A DNA stretch of 64,000 nt from Agrobacterium fabrum str. C58 (GCF_000092025.1 NC_003063.2:1493501-1557500), one strand, 5' to 3'; shown: positions 1-10,475, counted from the first letter of the stretch. Numbers and translations are program-made. The notes: generated from the sequence alone by a model not told the origin.

Positions 1-226
1 GTCCGGGTTCGCTGTTCAGGAGATCGACCGTCTTGCGGAATTTTTCCTCGTAGGTCGTGGAGAACGCCTTGGTCCTGATGGCCGAGGCCTGCGGTATTTC
101 GGGCTGTTCGGCCGAGCGGTTGCCCGGAGGCACAACGACCATCTGCTGGGCTGCGGCATAAGAAGGCAGGAAGGCCAGCGCCAGAAGGACGGCGGCCGCG
201 CGGGTGGACTTCGCAAACAGGCTCAT
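1..226 (-). CDS. Exported protein, N-terminal part (possibly DUF1402)
   Basis: Seventy-five codons are visible; the rest lies beyond the left edge. The start has a basic N-terminus (MSLFAKSTR), a hydrophobic stretch of about 14 residues and an AAA-Q junction near residue 24, so it is a Sec signal peptide. The mature part begins with a proline-rich segment (VVPPGNRSAEQPEIPQAS) followed by a charged helix (TYEEKFRKTVDLL). From memory this resembles the N-terminus of rhizobial DUF1402 periplasmic proteins, but the domain itself is outside the window. It is divergent from the cysteine protease gene at 459. Confidence 0.6.
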   Translation of the reverse strand, partial: MSLFAKSTRAAAVLLALAFLPSYAAAQQMVVVPPGNRSAEQPEIPQASAIRTKAFSTTYEEKFRKTVDLLNSEPG

Positions 227-458
227 ACGGCGGTCTCTATGATGGGGATCGTGTTGCGGTGAGGGCTCCTTCTTAGGGCAGGCCGCCTGCGCGTGGCAAG
301 TTGCCCCCGCTCACTTTACCGTTGTTGCCGCCCGGAATGCTGTCACACCTCATTGTGCAAGCATCCGGCCGGGAATTTTCGGGGTCGTTAAAAGTCGAGC
401 ATTTTGTTTCATGTGACCTCAAGTCGCCACGGGTAGCTCATGTCGTCAGGAGACGAAC

Positions 459-1124
459 ATGACCCATCTCATCAAATCGCTGCAAGCATGTTTCATTCTG
501 GCTGTCGTGGGTTTGGCCGCGCCGGCGCAGGCGTCTCCTTCGATGCAGACGGGCAGGATCACCTCACAGCCCGTCGGACATTACGACTTCTGCCAGCGGC
601 ATTCGGCTGAGTGCCAGCCGGTGAAGTCCATGCCGCCGGTCAGTCTTACCCCTGATGTCTGGGCTACCCTCGTCTCGGTCAACAATGCCGTCAATACCGA
701 GATCGACCAGCGGACCGACATGGAAGTGTGGGGTTACGAGGATTATTGGGAATATCCCTATAACGGCGCGGGAGACTGCGAGGACCTCGCGCTGGAGAAA
801 CGGAAGCGGCTGATGGACGCCGGTCTGCCGGTTTCCGACCTGCTGATCACCGTCGTCCGCGACGAAAAAGGTGATGGCCACGCCATCCTCACGGTCAGAA
901 CCGACCGCGGAGATTTCATTCTCGACAATATGAAGCCGAAGATTTTTCGCTGGGACGAAACGCCCTATACCTATCTCAAGCGTCAATCCACCGAGCATGC
1001 CGGTCGGTGGGTGGATATTGAAGGCACCGGTTCGCCCGCCATCGCCGCCCGCGAGGTTGGCCGCGCCACCGCCACCTCCGCCACCGCGCGCCGGAATATC
1101 GTCGACATCATCATGGGGCGCTGA
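459..1124 (+). CDS. Periplasmic transglutaminase-like cysteine protease (BTLCP family)
   Basis: A 221-residue protein with a signal peptide (cleavage likely after APAQA, residue 25). The family signature is clear: Cys107 in GDCED, His141 in GHAILTV and Asp156 in FILDN form the predicted Cys-His-Asp triad of bacterial transglutaminase-like cysteine proteinases (DUF920/BTLCP). Rhizobial members are usually exported and of this length. Their substrates are generally unknown; some relatives process surface adhesins. The start is supported by AGGAGA seven bases upstream of the ATG. It is a single gene, with the sugar operon converging on it. Confidence 0.88.
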   Translation: MTHLIKSLQACFILAVVGLAAPAQASPSMQTGRITSQPVGHYDFCQRHSAECQPVKSMPPVSLTPDVWATLVSVNNAVNTEIDQRTDMEVWGYEDYWEYPYNGAGDCEDLALEKRKRLMDAGLPVSDLLITVVRDEKGDGHAILTVRTDRGDFILDNMKPKIFRWDETPYTYLKRQSTEHAGRWVDIEGTGSPAIAAREVGRATATSATARRNIVDIIMGR

Positions 1125-1198
1125 AGCTTTCGCCTCTCATGAAGGACGCGGAGAGCCCCAAACGGGCTGTCCGTTTCCAATATGCCCCATGTTTCGTT

Positions 1199-2284
1199 TT
1201 ACCGGCCTCCGAGACCGGCTCCGGTTTCTTCGTCGAACAAATGCAGGTCGGTCGGGTTGATGTCGAGGCCGACGACTTCGCCGCTCCTGACCTCGCTGCG
1301 CCCCTGTATCGCGATGACCACTTCGGTCGTTGTGCCGAGGGTGAGGAAAGTGGCCGAACCAGTGGTTTCCACGGTCGACACAGGTAACGTCAGCGCCGCA
1401 CCTGTTGCTGTTGCGGGCCGGATATGTTCCGGCCTGATACCAACGATGATGCGCTTGCCGGGCGGCAAGGGAGCCGGAGCCCTGATCGATTGCTGCGGCT
1501 CACCTTCGCCGAATTGCAACAGAAGCGAAGCGCCATCCGAGCTGACCATGGCCGGAATGAAATTCATGGCCGGCGAGCCGATGAAACCTGCAACGAAGCG
1601 ATTGACCGGGCGGTCGTAGAGTTCGAGCGGCGTGCCCTGTTGTTCGATGACGCCATCGCGCATGACGACGACATGATCGGCCATGGTCATTGCCTCGATC
1701 TGGTCATGGGTGACGTAGACCGAGGTTGCATGCAGGCGATCATGCAGTGCGCGGATTTCCTTGCGCATATGAACACGCAGCGCCGCATCGAGGTTGGAAA
1801 GCGGTTCATCGAACAGAAAGGCCTGCGGATTGCGGATGATCGCCCGGCTCATGGCCACACGCTGCCGCTGGCCGCCGGAGAGTTCGCGCGGATAACGTTT
1901 CATCAGCTTGGAAAGTCCGGTCGTCGCGGCAACTTCTTCCGCTGCCTTACGGGCCTCCGCCTTGGCGACGCCACGCATGCGCAGCGAGTAGGTAAGGTTT
2001 TCCTCCACCGTCATATGCGGGTAGAGCGCATAGGACTGGAACACCATGGCCACATCGCGCTTGCGCGGCGGCACACCGTTCATCAGCGTGCCGGCAATGC
2101 GCATGTCGCCGGCGGATATGCTCTCCAGCCCGGCCAGCGAGCGCAGAAGGGTGGACTTACCGCAGCCGGAAGGACCGACAAGTGCGACGAAGGTGCCCTT
2201 CTTGATGGAAAGGTCGATATTTTTCAGAGCATGGAAGGCGCCGTAATATTTGTTGACGCCGGAAAGTTCGATCTGAAATGTCAT
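1199..2284 (-). CDS. Sugar ABC transporter ATP-binding protein (MalK/UgpC type)
   Basis: Cytoplasmic ATPase of 361 residues that powers the importer encoded upstream. Walker A is GPSGCGKST (residues 37-45), the ABC signature LSGGQ is at 135-139 and Walker B FLFDE at 156-160. The remaining C-terminal third is the TOBE/OB-fold extension (GIRPEHIRP) typical of MalK-type ATPases. The ATG at 2284 was chosen because it overlaps the TGA of the permease gene by four bases (ATGA); a longer frame would start inside that permease. It is the last gene of the minus-strand sugar operon. Confidence 0.93.
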   Translation of the reverse strand: MTFQIELSGVNKYYGAFHALKNIDLSIKKGTFVALVGPSGCGKSTLLRSLAGLESISAGDMRIAGTLMNGVPPRKRDVAMVFQSYALYPHMTVEENLTYSLRMRGVAKAEARKAAEEVAATTGLSKLMKRYPRELSGGQRQRVAMSRAIIRNPQAFLFDEPLSNLDAALRVHMRKEIRALHDRLHATSVYVTHDQIEAMTMADHVVVMRDGVIEQQGTPLELYDRPVNRFVAGFIGSPAMNFIPAMVSSDGASLLLQFGEGEPQQSIRAPAPLPPGKRIIVGIRPEHIRPATATGAALTLPVSTVETTGSATFLTLGTTTEVVIAIQGRSEVRSGEVVGLDINPTDLHLFDEETGAGLGGR

Positions 2285-3108
2285 TTGAGCGCTCCTGATG
2301 TCAGGCCGGAAACGATGCGGCGCTGCAAGAGAATGAAGAGGGCAAGAATGGGCGTCACATACATGGTCGCATAGGCCATGATATTGTTCCATTCGCTGGT
2401 ATTGGGGCCCATGAAGGAGTTGAGGCCGACGCTGGCGGGCTGCAGTTCCGCCGCCTGGATCATCGATTTCGAATAAACGAATTCACCGAAGGCTTGCATG
2501 AAGATGAGAATGGCGCTGACGAGAATGCCGTTTCTGGCAAGCGGCAGCACGATGTGGAAGAAGGCGCCCACCCGCGAATTGCCGTCCACCAGCGCCGCCT
2601 CTTCCAGTTCCTGCGGCACGGCCATGAAGGTGGCGCGCACCAGCACCACAAAGAAAGGCATGCTTTTGGCCGCGATGGCGAGGATGACCGACAGGCGCGG
2701 ATAATCCAGAAGCCCGAATTGCGAGAAACCGACGAAGATCGGCGTGATCATCAGCGATGCCGGCAGGACCTGCAGCATGAGGATGAGGAACAGGCCGATA
2801 TCCACCCAGACATTGCGATAGCGGGCCAAAACATAGGCGCAGCCAACACCGAGAATGGTGATCAGCAGCACCGCGCTGGAGGCGATCAGCACCGAATTCC
2901 ACAGGTAACGCCCCATGTTGCGGCTTTCCCAGACGTAGGCATAGGTCTGCCATTGCGGGTCGCCGGGCCAGAAGGCGGGCGGACTGGCGAACATTTCCGA
3001 ACCGCTTTTAAGCGAGGTCAGGTACATCCAGTACAGCGGAAAGAGATAGATGATCGCGAGAATGATGGCGATGGCCAGCATCAGCTGGTTGCGGTTGGTG
3101 ATGCTCAT
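2281..3108 (-). CDS. Sugar ABC transporter permease (MalG type)
   Basis: A 275-residue inner-membrane protein with about six membrane segments. The coupling-helix EAA motif is present as EEAALVDGNSRVGAFFHIVLP, which contacts the ATPase. Length and position identify it as the MalG partner of the MalF-like gene just upstream. It overlaps both neighbours by four bases, so the three genes are translationally coupled. Confidence 0.92.
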   Translation of the reverse strand: MSITNRNQLMLAIAIILAIIYLFPLYWMYLTSLKSGSEMFASPPAFWPGDPQWQTYAYVWESRNMGRYLWNSVLIASSAVLLITILGVGCAYVLARYRNVWVDIGLFLILMLQVLPASLMITPIFVGFSQFGLLDYPRLSVILAIAAKSMPFFVVLVRATFMAVPQELEEAALVDGNSRVGAFFHIVLPLARNGILVSAILIFMQAFGEFVYSKSMIQAAELQPASVGLNSFMGPNTSEWNNIMAYATMYVTPILALFILLQRRIVSGLTSGALK

Positions 3109-4007
3109 CCGCGCACCTCATGCCGTGTCGAGCGCACATAGACGATGGAAGCCAGCATGACGAAAACGATCATGATGACCGATATCGTCGCGCCCTTGGC
3201 GAAATCATATTGCCGGAAGGAAAGATCCCAGGCCCAATATTGCGCCACGTTGGAGCTGTTGTTCGGCCCGCCATCGGTAATGGCGGCGAAAAGGTCGAAC
3301 TGTTGGAGCGTGAAGATAAGGCCCAGCGACACGATCGCACCGATGGTGGACCGCATCATCGGCAGAGTGATGGTGTAGAAACGCTGCCAGGCGCTGGCGC
3401 CGTCCAGTTCTGCCGCCTCGTAGAGATCGCCGGGAATGGAAGCGAGGCCCACCGAAAGCAGGATCATGTTGAAGGAAGTGCCGAGCCAGATATTGGCAAT
3501 GACGACGGCCCAGAGCGAAAAATTCGCATCCGAACGCCAGAAGATATTGCCTGAGATCAGGCCGCTTTCCCGCAGGAAGAAATTCAGGACGCCGAAATCG
3601 CCCGACAGGATCCAGTTCCAGATGGCGCCGACAACGAGGCCGGGCATGACCCAGGATACGAGGAACAGGCCGCGCAGCCAGGTGGCCCCGGGAAAATTCA
3701 CCCAGAAGAACAGCGCCAGGCCGAAGCCGATGGCGAATTGCCCGGCAATGGAGGCGACGACGAAGGTGACGGTGTTCATCAGGATCGGCAGGGTTTCAGG
3801 CTGCCGGAACAGATCGACATAATTCTTGAAGCCGACGAATGGGCGCACGAAGGTGCCCAGGCTGAACATGTCGACTTCCTGAAAACTCATGACGATGTTG
3901 TAGATGAGCGGCAGCCCCGCCATCACGAACAGGAAGCCCAAAGGCAAGGCGACAAGGACGATGTCGAACCCGCGACCGTCGTTGACGCTGGAAAACAGTT
4001 TTTTCAT
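3105..4007 (-). CDS. Sugar ABC transporter permease (MalF type)
   Basis: A 300-residue inner-membrane permease with an N-terminal transmembrane helix (IVLVALPLGFLFVMAGLPLIY region) and five further segments. The EAA loop reads YEAAELDGASAWQRFYTITLP. It pairs with the MalG-like protein to form the translocation pore. The gene follows the binding-protein gene after a 113-base gap that holds a GC-rich stem-loop. Confidence 0.92.
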   Translation of the reverse strand: MKKLFSSVNDGRGFDIVLVALPLGFLFVMAGLPLIYNIVMSFQEVDMFSLGTFVRPFVGFKNYVDLFRQPETLPILMNTVTFVVASIAGQFAIGFGLALFFWVNFPGATWLRGLFLVSWVMPGLVVGAIWNWILSGDFGVLNFFLRESGLISGNIFWRSDANFSLWAVVIANIWLGTSFNMILLSVGLASIPGDLYEAAELDGASAWQRFYTITLPMMRSTIGAIVSLGLIFTLQQFDLFAAITDGGPNNSSNVAQYWAWDLSFRQYDFAKGATISVIMIVFVMLASIVYVRSTRHEVRG

Positions 4008-4087
4008 GAAACATCCTCACAAGCTCCGATCGGGGCCGCCGTCGCTTATCACGACAGGCAGCCCCACCGGGAGGAACCCGTGGATGG

Positions 4088-4105
4088 GGCCGGATGAACC
4101 CGGCC
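4088..4105 (-). terminator. Intercistronic stem-loop between binding protein and permease genes
   Basis: GGCCGG and CCGGCC pair around a six-base loop, with no U tract after it. In ABC operons such hairpins usually protect the binding-protein message or reduce read-through to the membrane components. That role is inferred here. Confidence 0.4.
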
Positions 4106-4120
4106 GCCTACCCAAATGGA

Positions 4121-5416
<1,296 letters not shown>

Positions 5417-6319
5417 TTATGTCGGGTCGACGACGAAATCGCCACCGCGGCATTTTTTCAGATAGTTCAGACCATGCACCTGGCCCGTCATTTCCAGCGC
5501 GTCGCGGTAGACGGGGTCATGCCAGCCTTCGATGTCGATCGAGCCGGACCAGCCGGCGAGGCGCAGTTCGGAAATAATGTCCGTCCAGTTGCTGTCGCCG
5601 AAGCCCGGCGTGCGCATGAAGACGAATTTCTCCTTGCCGAAAATGCCGTGCTCGCGAATGACATCCCAGCGAATGGTCGCATCCTTGCCGTGCACATGGA
5701 AAATCTTGTCCGCCCATTTGCGGATCTGCGGCAGCGGATCGATGAGATAGACCATCTGGTGGCAGGGTTCCCATTCGATGCCGATATTGTCATCCGGCGT
5801 TTCGTTGAACATCAGTTCCCAGGCGTCGGGATTGTGCGCGATGTTCCAGTCGCCGGTCTGCCAGTTGCCGTCCATGGCGCAGTTTTCAAAGGCGATCTTC
5901 ACGCCCTTGTCGGCGGCGCGTTTGGCAAGCTCGCTCCAGATTTCCTTGTATCTGGGCAGGCTTTCTGGCAGCGGTTTGCCGCGCAGCCGGCCGGTGAACC
6001 CCGCAACGCAGGTCGCGCCGAAATGATGGGCATTGTCGATGCAGTCTTTCCAGCCCTGCAATGTCTCAAGGTCGATTTCGGTTTCCTCAAGCGGATTGCC
6101 GAACATGCCGAGTGTGCCGATGGTGATGTCGCGGTCGCCGATAGCCTCAAGGCAGCGCTTGCCCAGATCGGCAAGGTCCTGACCGTTGGTCGTCTGCCAG
6201 AAGAACGGCTCGAAGCTTTCGAAGCCGAGATCGGCGATCTGCCCGATGCGTTCGGCCGCCTGGCCCTTGCTGGCGCTGACCATGGTGCCGATGCGGATGG
6301 ATGTTGCCGGATTGCTCAC
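5417..6319 (-). CDS. Sugar phosphate isomerase/epimerase-like TIM-barrel protein
   Basis: A 300-residue cytoplasmic protein of the xylose-isomerase-like TIM-barrel superfamily. Putative metal ligands lie in the usual places: a Glu in AFENCAMDG, IEWEPCHQM, HVHGKDA and a C-terminal Glu in SIDIEGWHDP. Family members isomerise, epimerise or dehydrate keto-sugars and cyclitols. It sits between the dehydrogenase and the binding protein, so it probably acts on the imported sugar after oxidation. The exact reaction cannot be read from the sequence. Confidence 0.88.
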   Translation of the reverse strand: MSNPATSIRIGTMVSASKGQAAERIGQIADLGFESFEPFFWQTTNGQDLADLGKRCLEAIGDRDITIGTLGMFGNPLEETEIDLETLQGWKDCIDNAHHFGATCVAGFTGRLRGKPLPESLPRYKEIWSELAKRAADKGVKIAFENCAMDGNWQTGDWNIAHNPDAWELMFNETPDDNIGIEWEPCHQMVYLIDPLPQIRKWADKIFHVHGKDATIRWDVIREHGIFGKEKFVFMRTPGFGDSNWTDIISELRLAGWSGSIDIEGWHDPVYRDALEMTGQVHGLNYLKKCRGGDFVVDPT

Positions 6320-6331
6320 GTCTTTCAGTCC

Positions 6332-7366
6332 TTATGCTGCAATTGAAACACGCTGGCCGAGGCGGGCGCTTTCGATCGCGCCGATCACCATGGCAAGGCT
6401 GTTGATGTTGTCGAAGGAGGCCGTTTCCGGCATCTCACCCGTGCGGATGGAGTCGAGGAACGATAGAATGACGCTGGCATGGCCGCGCGTGTCCTTTTCG
6501 GAAACGACATCGGAAACGTTTACGGTCTTAAATCCGCGTAAAAGTCCCTTGTCGTCACCGGCCACGGAGGCGGAGAAATTGTCTTCGCCGTCCCACAGGA
6601 TCATTCCCTTCGAGCCGATCAGCCGCCAGCGCGCTTCCCAGCTGGTCCGCTCGCCCTCGGCGCACCATGAACCGCGATAGGTGAAGACGACATCATTGGA
6701 GAACTCGAAAATGGCGTTGGCGCTCGCCCCGTGGGCATACCAGGAGCCGGCCGGGTTCTTCTCAACGCAAAAAACGGAAAGGGGCTTTTCATTGGCAACG
6801 AAACGGGCGGCATCGAAGGTGTGGATCGCCATGTCGAGAAGCAGGACGTTCTTCATCTCCTCACGAAAGCCGCCGAAATGCGGGCCGAGGAAGAAATCGC
6901 AGTGGATGGCCGTCAGGTCGCCAATGACGCCGTCTTCCAGTGCGCGGCGCAGCCGCCGGATACCGGCAATAAACCGCCGGTTTTGCACCACGGCATGAAT
7001 TTTGCCGGCTTTTTTTGCCAGCTCCACCAGCGTGGCGGCTTCTTCCATCGAGGCGGCCAGCGGCTTTTCGCTCAGCACGTGGCACCCGGCATCGAGACCG
7101 GCTTCAACCACGGCGAAGCGTGCCTGCGGGATGACGATGTCAAAAAGGATGTCGGCTTTCGTTTCAGCAAGAACCGCGCGAAGATCTGTGCCGATGACCG
7201 CGTCGGTGAGGGCGAATTCTTCGGCAAGCGCGCGGGCCGTGTTCTCGTTCAGATCCACCAGACCGGCGATCCTGATCGCGCCGGAAATCTCCGGCGTGGA
7301 TTGAATGGCGCGCAACCAGCCTTTGGCCATGGCTCCGCATCCGCATAAAACGGCATTAAATGTCAT
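6332..7366 (-). CDS. Gfo/Idh/MocA family NAD(P)-dependent oxidoreductase
   Basis: A 344-residue cytoplasmic dehydrogenase. The N-terminal Rossmann motif is CGCGAMAKGW, and the family EKP motif is at LSEKPLAAS. The C-terminal alpha/beta domain contains the HTFDAARF segment with the conserved His/Asp. The ATG at 7366 is preceded by GGAGATGAG; an in-frame start eight codons earlier lacks a site. It is the first gene of the LacI-controlled minus-strand operon. It presumably oxidises or reduces a hydroxyl/keto group on the imported sugar, working with the isomerase 12 bases downstream. Confidence 0.9.
   Translation of the reverse strand: MTFNAVLCGCGAMAKGWLRAIQSTPEISGAIRIAGLVDLNENTARALAEEFALTDAVIGTDLRAVLAETKADILFDIVIPQARFAVVEAGLDAGCHVLSEKPLAASMEEAATLVELAKKAGKIHAVVQNRRFIAGIRRLRRALEDGVIGDLTAIHCDFFLGPHFGGFREEMKNVLLLDMAIHTFDAARFVANEKPLSVFCVEKNPAGSWYAHGASANAIFEFSNDVVFTYRGSWCAEGERTSWEARWRLIGSKGMILWDGEDNFSASVAGDDKGLLRGFKTVNVSDVVSEKDTRGHASVILSFLDSIRTGEMPETASFDNINSLAMVIGAIESARLGQRVSIAA
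6510..6525. promoter_or_regulatory. Possible secondary LacI operator inside the dehydrogenase gene
   Basis: TCGGAAACGTTTACGG matches 14 of 16 bases of the perfect operator at 7411, about 900 bp away and inside the first structural gene. A downstream auxiliary operator would allow a repression loop. It could equally be chance, since the bases encode protein. Confidence 0.3.
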
Positions 7367-7410
7367 CTCATCTCCCCGGGCTCCTGGCAAACTCCTCTTT
7401 GCGCAGAGCG

Positions 7411-7455
7411 TCGTAAACGTTTACGAGACTATGACGATGGTGTTAGATATGTCAA
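7411..7455 (-). promoter_or_regulatory. LacI operator and promoter of the sugar operon
   Basis: A perfect 16-bp palindrome, TCGTAAACGTTTACGA, lies at 7411-7426, with the central CG typical of LacI-family operators. On the minus strand a TTGACA -35 (7450-7455) and a CATAGT -10 (7428-7433), 16 bp apart, place it directly at the transcription start, the classic position for repression. On the plus strand TTTACG (7420-7425) and TAGATA (7444-7449) could form a promoter for the repressor gene, implying autoregulation. Confidence 0.8.
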
Positions 7456-7504
7456 GACCGTTAAGGGACGCGTTGATTGCGCGTCAGGCCTGGGAGGGGA
7501 ATGC

Positions 7505-8569
7505 ATGAAAGGAATCCGGCAGCTTGCCGATTATCTTCAGATATCTATTGGCACCGTTTCCCGTGCCCTGAACGGCAAGCCCGATGTGAACGAAGAGACG
7601 CGTCGCCGTGTTCTCGAAGCGGCGGAAAAGCTCGGTTACGTCGCTAACCAGTCCGGCCGCAGTCTCCGGCAGGGAACCACCAATGTCATCGGCCTTATGA
7701 CCGGCAGCGACGCGCAGACCGTTGAAAACTCCGACAACTTCTTCTTAGGCGTGACGGATGGCCTGCAAAGCGTGTTTTCCGGACATAATCTCGACCTCAT
7801 CGTTCTGCCCTGCCCGGGGGAAGAAGATCCGGATGAATATTTAAAGCGTATGGTGGCGCGGCGCATGGTGGATGCAATGATCATTTCCGCCACCCGGCGC
7901 ACCGACAAACGCGTGGATTTCCTCAAGCAGAACCGTTTGCCTTTCGTGGCGCTCGGCCGGACAGCCTCCAGCGATGATCACGCCTGGATCGACCTCGATT
8001 TCGAGGGGGTGGCGAAAAATGCCGTCGACCGCCTTGTTGCTGCCGGTCATCGTTCGATCGCTGTGGCTGCGCCCGACAGCGATATCAATCTCGGTTATGT
8101 TTTTCTGGAGGGATACAGGCGCGCGCTGGAGGATAATGGCATCCCTTACGATTCTTCCCTGGTCGTCCGCGCGAAATCGAGCGAGCAGGGCGGTTATCAC
8201 GCCGCCAGCGAATGGCTGCAGATGCGGCCCCGGCCAACGGCGATTGTGCTGATCTATGAGCTGATGGCGGTCGGTCTTTATCGCCGTCTTGCGGAAGCTG
8301 GCCTGAAACCGGGGCAAGATCTCGCCGTTATCGGCTTCCGCGATGGTCCACGCGGCCAGTTTCTCGAGCCGCGCCTCACCAGTTTCCGCACGTCCCTGCA
8401 TGATCTCGGCGTGACGGTGGCCCAGACCTTATTGTCCACCATGCCGGCCTATGCGCCCTTTTATCCCGATCAGGCTCGTCATCGTGTCTGGCCCATGCTT
8501 CTGGTGCCAGGCGAGAGTGACCCCGCGCCTGCTGCACAGGCAGCTGCGCCCGGGGGCGTCAAAGCTTGA
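7505..8569 (+). CDS. LacI-family transcriptional repressor of the adjacent sugar operon
   Basis: A 354-residue regulator. The N-terminal HTH (IRQLADYLQISIGTVSRALNG) and hinge region (VANQSGRSLRQG) are followed by a periplasmic-binding-like effector domain. It starts at an ATG with GGAGGGG upstream and is divergent from the dehydrogenase gene; the perfect operator lies between them. Effector unknown, presumably the imported sugar or a metabolite. Its 3' end overlaps that of the convergent gene by 11 bases. Confidence 0.92.
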   Translation: MKGIRQLADYLQISIGTVSRALNGKPDVNEETRRRVLEAAEKLGYVANQSGRSLRQGTTNVIGLMTGSDAQTVENSDNFFLGVTDGLQSVFSGHNLDLIVLPCPGEEDPDEYLKRMVARRMVDAMIISATRRTDKRVDFLKQNRLPFVALGRTASSDDHAWIDLDFEGVAKNAVDRLVAAGHRSIAVAAPDSDINLGYVFLEGYRRALEDNGIPYDSSLVVRAKSSEQGGYHAASEWLQMRPRPTAIVLIYELMAVGLYRRLAEAGLKPGQDLAVIGFRDGPRGQFLEPRLTSFRTSLHDLGVTVAQTLLSTMPAYAPFYPDQARHRVWPMLLVPGESDPAPAAQAAAPGGVKA

Positions 8570-9434
8570 CGTCGTTAATGCTGACGACGCCGAAAGGGTT
8601 GAATTTATATTCGTCTTCCTCATAGCGCGTATCATCGGCAAGGGCGGCGCGACGATCCTTCACGGCCGCTTCGACGCCGTCACGCGCCATTTGATCGGCG
8701 ATATCGTCTATCAGCGCCGCGATCTTTAGCTGTTCTGTGTTCGTGGACGGCTGATCGCCGTTTTTGGTAAAGTGCACCTGCACATCTGGCAATCCAATCA
8801 GGTGAAACCCGACACTCATCATCCCGTCGGCATCACCGCCTATGGGGCGGCGTGCGAAAGCCAGACGGCAGGTTCTGGCAAGCGCCATTCCGTCATCGGC
8901 AGCAGCTTCGCTGCGCGATTGCTCGAACAGCTGCTTCCAGCGCCTTGCCCCATGGGCAATGCCGGCACTTTCTCCCTTCACGGCGATGGCGCCGTTATCG
9001 AGCATATGCTGCACGAATCTAAGCGCATTTTCGGATGTCTTCACGGCTGTTTCGGCGTCCATGGACGGGCCAAGTACGTAAAGAACCGAGCCGTGCCCGG
9101 CGACAGCCTCCTCATCGGCCAACTGGTGGGCCTCGGGGTCGACACGGTCCCAGCAGACATTGAAGGAACGGTTCATCCGGTCGTCCGGCTCATCCTGCGA
9201 ATAATCGTCGTCGAGGCTGAAATCGGGCGCAAAATCATCGATCGCGGCGCGGGCGCTCTTCCGGAGAGCCTCAAGCCCATTTTCAGGGCCGAGAAAACAG
9301 AGGATATGTCGCGGCTTGTAACTGGAGCGGGAGGCGGCAACGGCTGCCGGCTTGCTCGACGCTGCGCTGAGAGACGGCCTTGCCAGCACAAGACCGCCCA
9401 GAAGTGCGAGAACGCCACGACGCCCTGAATTCAT
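8559..9434 (-). CDS. Exported protein of unknown function
   Basis: A 291-residue protein I do not recognise. The N-terminus MNSGRRGVLALLGGLVLARPSLSA has a twin arginine and a hydrophobic core, so it is probably exported, perhaps by Tat. The mature part contains ILCFLGPENG, an acidic patch (SLDDDYSQDEPDD) and a segment, GFHLIGLPDVQVHFTKNG, that faintly recalls DUF4261; I am not confident of that. The ATG at 9434 has GGGAGAT seven bases upstream. The last 11 bases overlap the end of the convergent LacI gene, so it has no room for its own terminator. Confidence 0.65.
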   Translation of the reverse strand: MNSGRRGVLALLGGLVLARPSLSAASSKPAAVAASRSSYKPRHILCFLGPENGLEALRKSARAAIDDFAPDFSLDDDYSQDEPDDRMNRSFNVCWDRVDPEAHQLADEEAVAGHGSVLYVLGPSMDAETAVKTSENALRFVQHMLDNGAIAVKGESAGIAHGARRWKQLFEQSRSEAAADDGMALARTCRLAFARRPIGGDADGMMSVGFHLIGLPDVQVHFTKNGDQPSTNTEQLKIAALIDDIADQMARDGVEAAVKDRRAALADDTRYEEDEYKFNPFGVVSINDVKL

Positions 9435-9609
9435 CCGATATCTCCCGGGTTTCCAATAACAGGATGGCAGGGTTTTATACCGGTAGCGGCAGTTCAGGCC
9501 ATATGGCCCTCGCACTTTTTGGCATGACGGTTTCAAAATTTGCCTCAGGCCGGGCAGGGGGAAATGGCACCGAGTTACCCGCCCGCCTCGGCCCGTCACC
9601 CGGAGGGGA

Positions 9610-10383
9610 CTATTTCGTGGTGTAACCGCCATTGACGAGAATGGTCTGGCCGGTCATCCACCAGCCGTCCGTTACGAGAAAGCGAATATAGGGAACAATG
9701 TCCTCGATATCGGTAAGACCGGTTTTCGAGAAGGCGGAAAGTGCAGCCGCGGTCTTGTGATAGCCCTGCGCCTCCGGCGTTTCCTGACCGTAGAAGAACG
9801 GCGTATCCATCGGTCCGGGACCAATCGCCGTCACGGAGATGCCGCGTTCGCCGAATTCCTTGGCCGCAGCGCGGGTAAAATGCTCCACCGGGGCCTTGGT
9901 GCCGGCATAGCTGGCGTAAAACGGTGTGAAAGCGCCCAGGAGAGACGTCACGAGCGTGCAGATCTTGCCATTGTCACTGACGTGGCGGCCGGCCTGTTGC
10001 AGGAAAAAGAAGGCCGACTTGGCGTTGACGGCGGTCATTTCGTCATATTCGGCTTCCGATGTTTCGAGGATCGGCTTTTTCAACACCTTGCCGACGGTAT
10101 TGATAGCGATATCCGGGCGGCCAATGGCGGCGACGGCATCGGCAAATAGCTTTTCGACGGCGCCTGCCGTGGTGAGATCGGCCTGAAGGGCGATTGCCTC
10201 AGCGCCTGCGGCCTTTACGGCGGCAACGGTTGCATCGGCATCGGCCCTGCTTGCCGCGCTGTTGTAATGGATCGCGATGGCGCCCGCACCCTGGGCAGCA
10301 AAATCGCGGGCAATCAACCCGCCGAGATTTTTTGCTCCGCCGGCGATGATGACGGTTTTGCCCTTGAGGGAATGATCTGTCAT
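9610..10383 (-). CDS. Short-chain dehydrogenase/reductase
   Basis: A 257-residue cytoplasmic SDR. The cofactor loop is AGGAKNLGG, a variant of TGxxxGxG. The NNAG position reads NTVG, and the catalytic Ser (VTSLLG) and YAGTK (YxxxK) are present. The C-terminus VNGGYTTK is typical of classical SDRs. The gene is divergent from a LysR regulator across 136 bp holding a palindrome, a common arrangement in which the regulator controls the SDR. Substrate unknown. Confidence 0.9.
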   Translation of the reverse strand: MTDHSLKGKTVIIAGGAKNLGGLIARDFAAQGAGAIAIHYNSAASRADADATVAAVKAAGAEAIALQADLTTAGAVEKLFADAVAAIGRPDIAINTVGKVLKKPILETSEAEYDEMTAVNAKSAFFFLQQAGRHVSDNGKICTLVTSLLGAFTPFYASYAGTKAPVEHFTRAAAKEFGERGISVTAIGPGPMDTPFFYGQETPEAQGYHKTAAALSAFSKTGLTDIEDIVPYIRFLVTDGWWMTGQTILVNGGYTTK

Positions 10384-10475
10384 GGGTCGGCCTCCTTTGC
10401 CGGTTATCGGCCACGCGGTGACCGCTTTCATTCCAGCAGGATATCGTCTAGCATTTCGTGATAAAGGCGATCATT

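Noticed and set aside
1154..1168. AGCCC-N5-GGGCT hairpin between the protease and ABC ATPase genes
   Set aside because: The stem is short and without a U run. Convergent genes here may end by other means, so it was not called a terminator.
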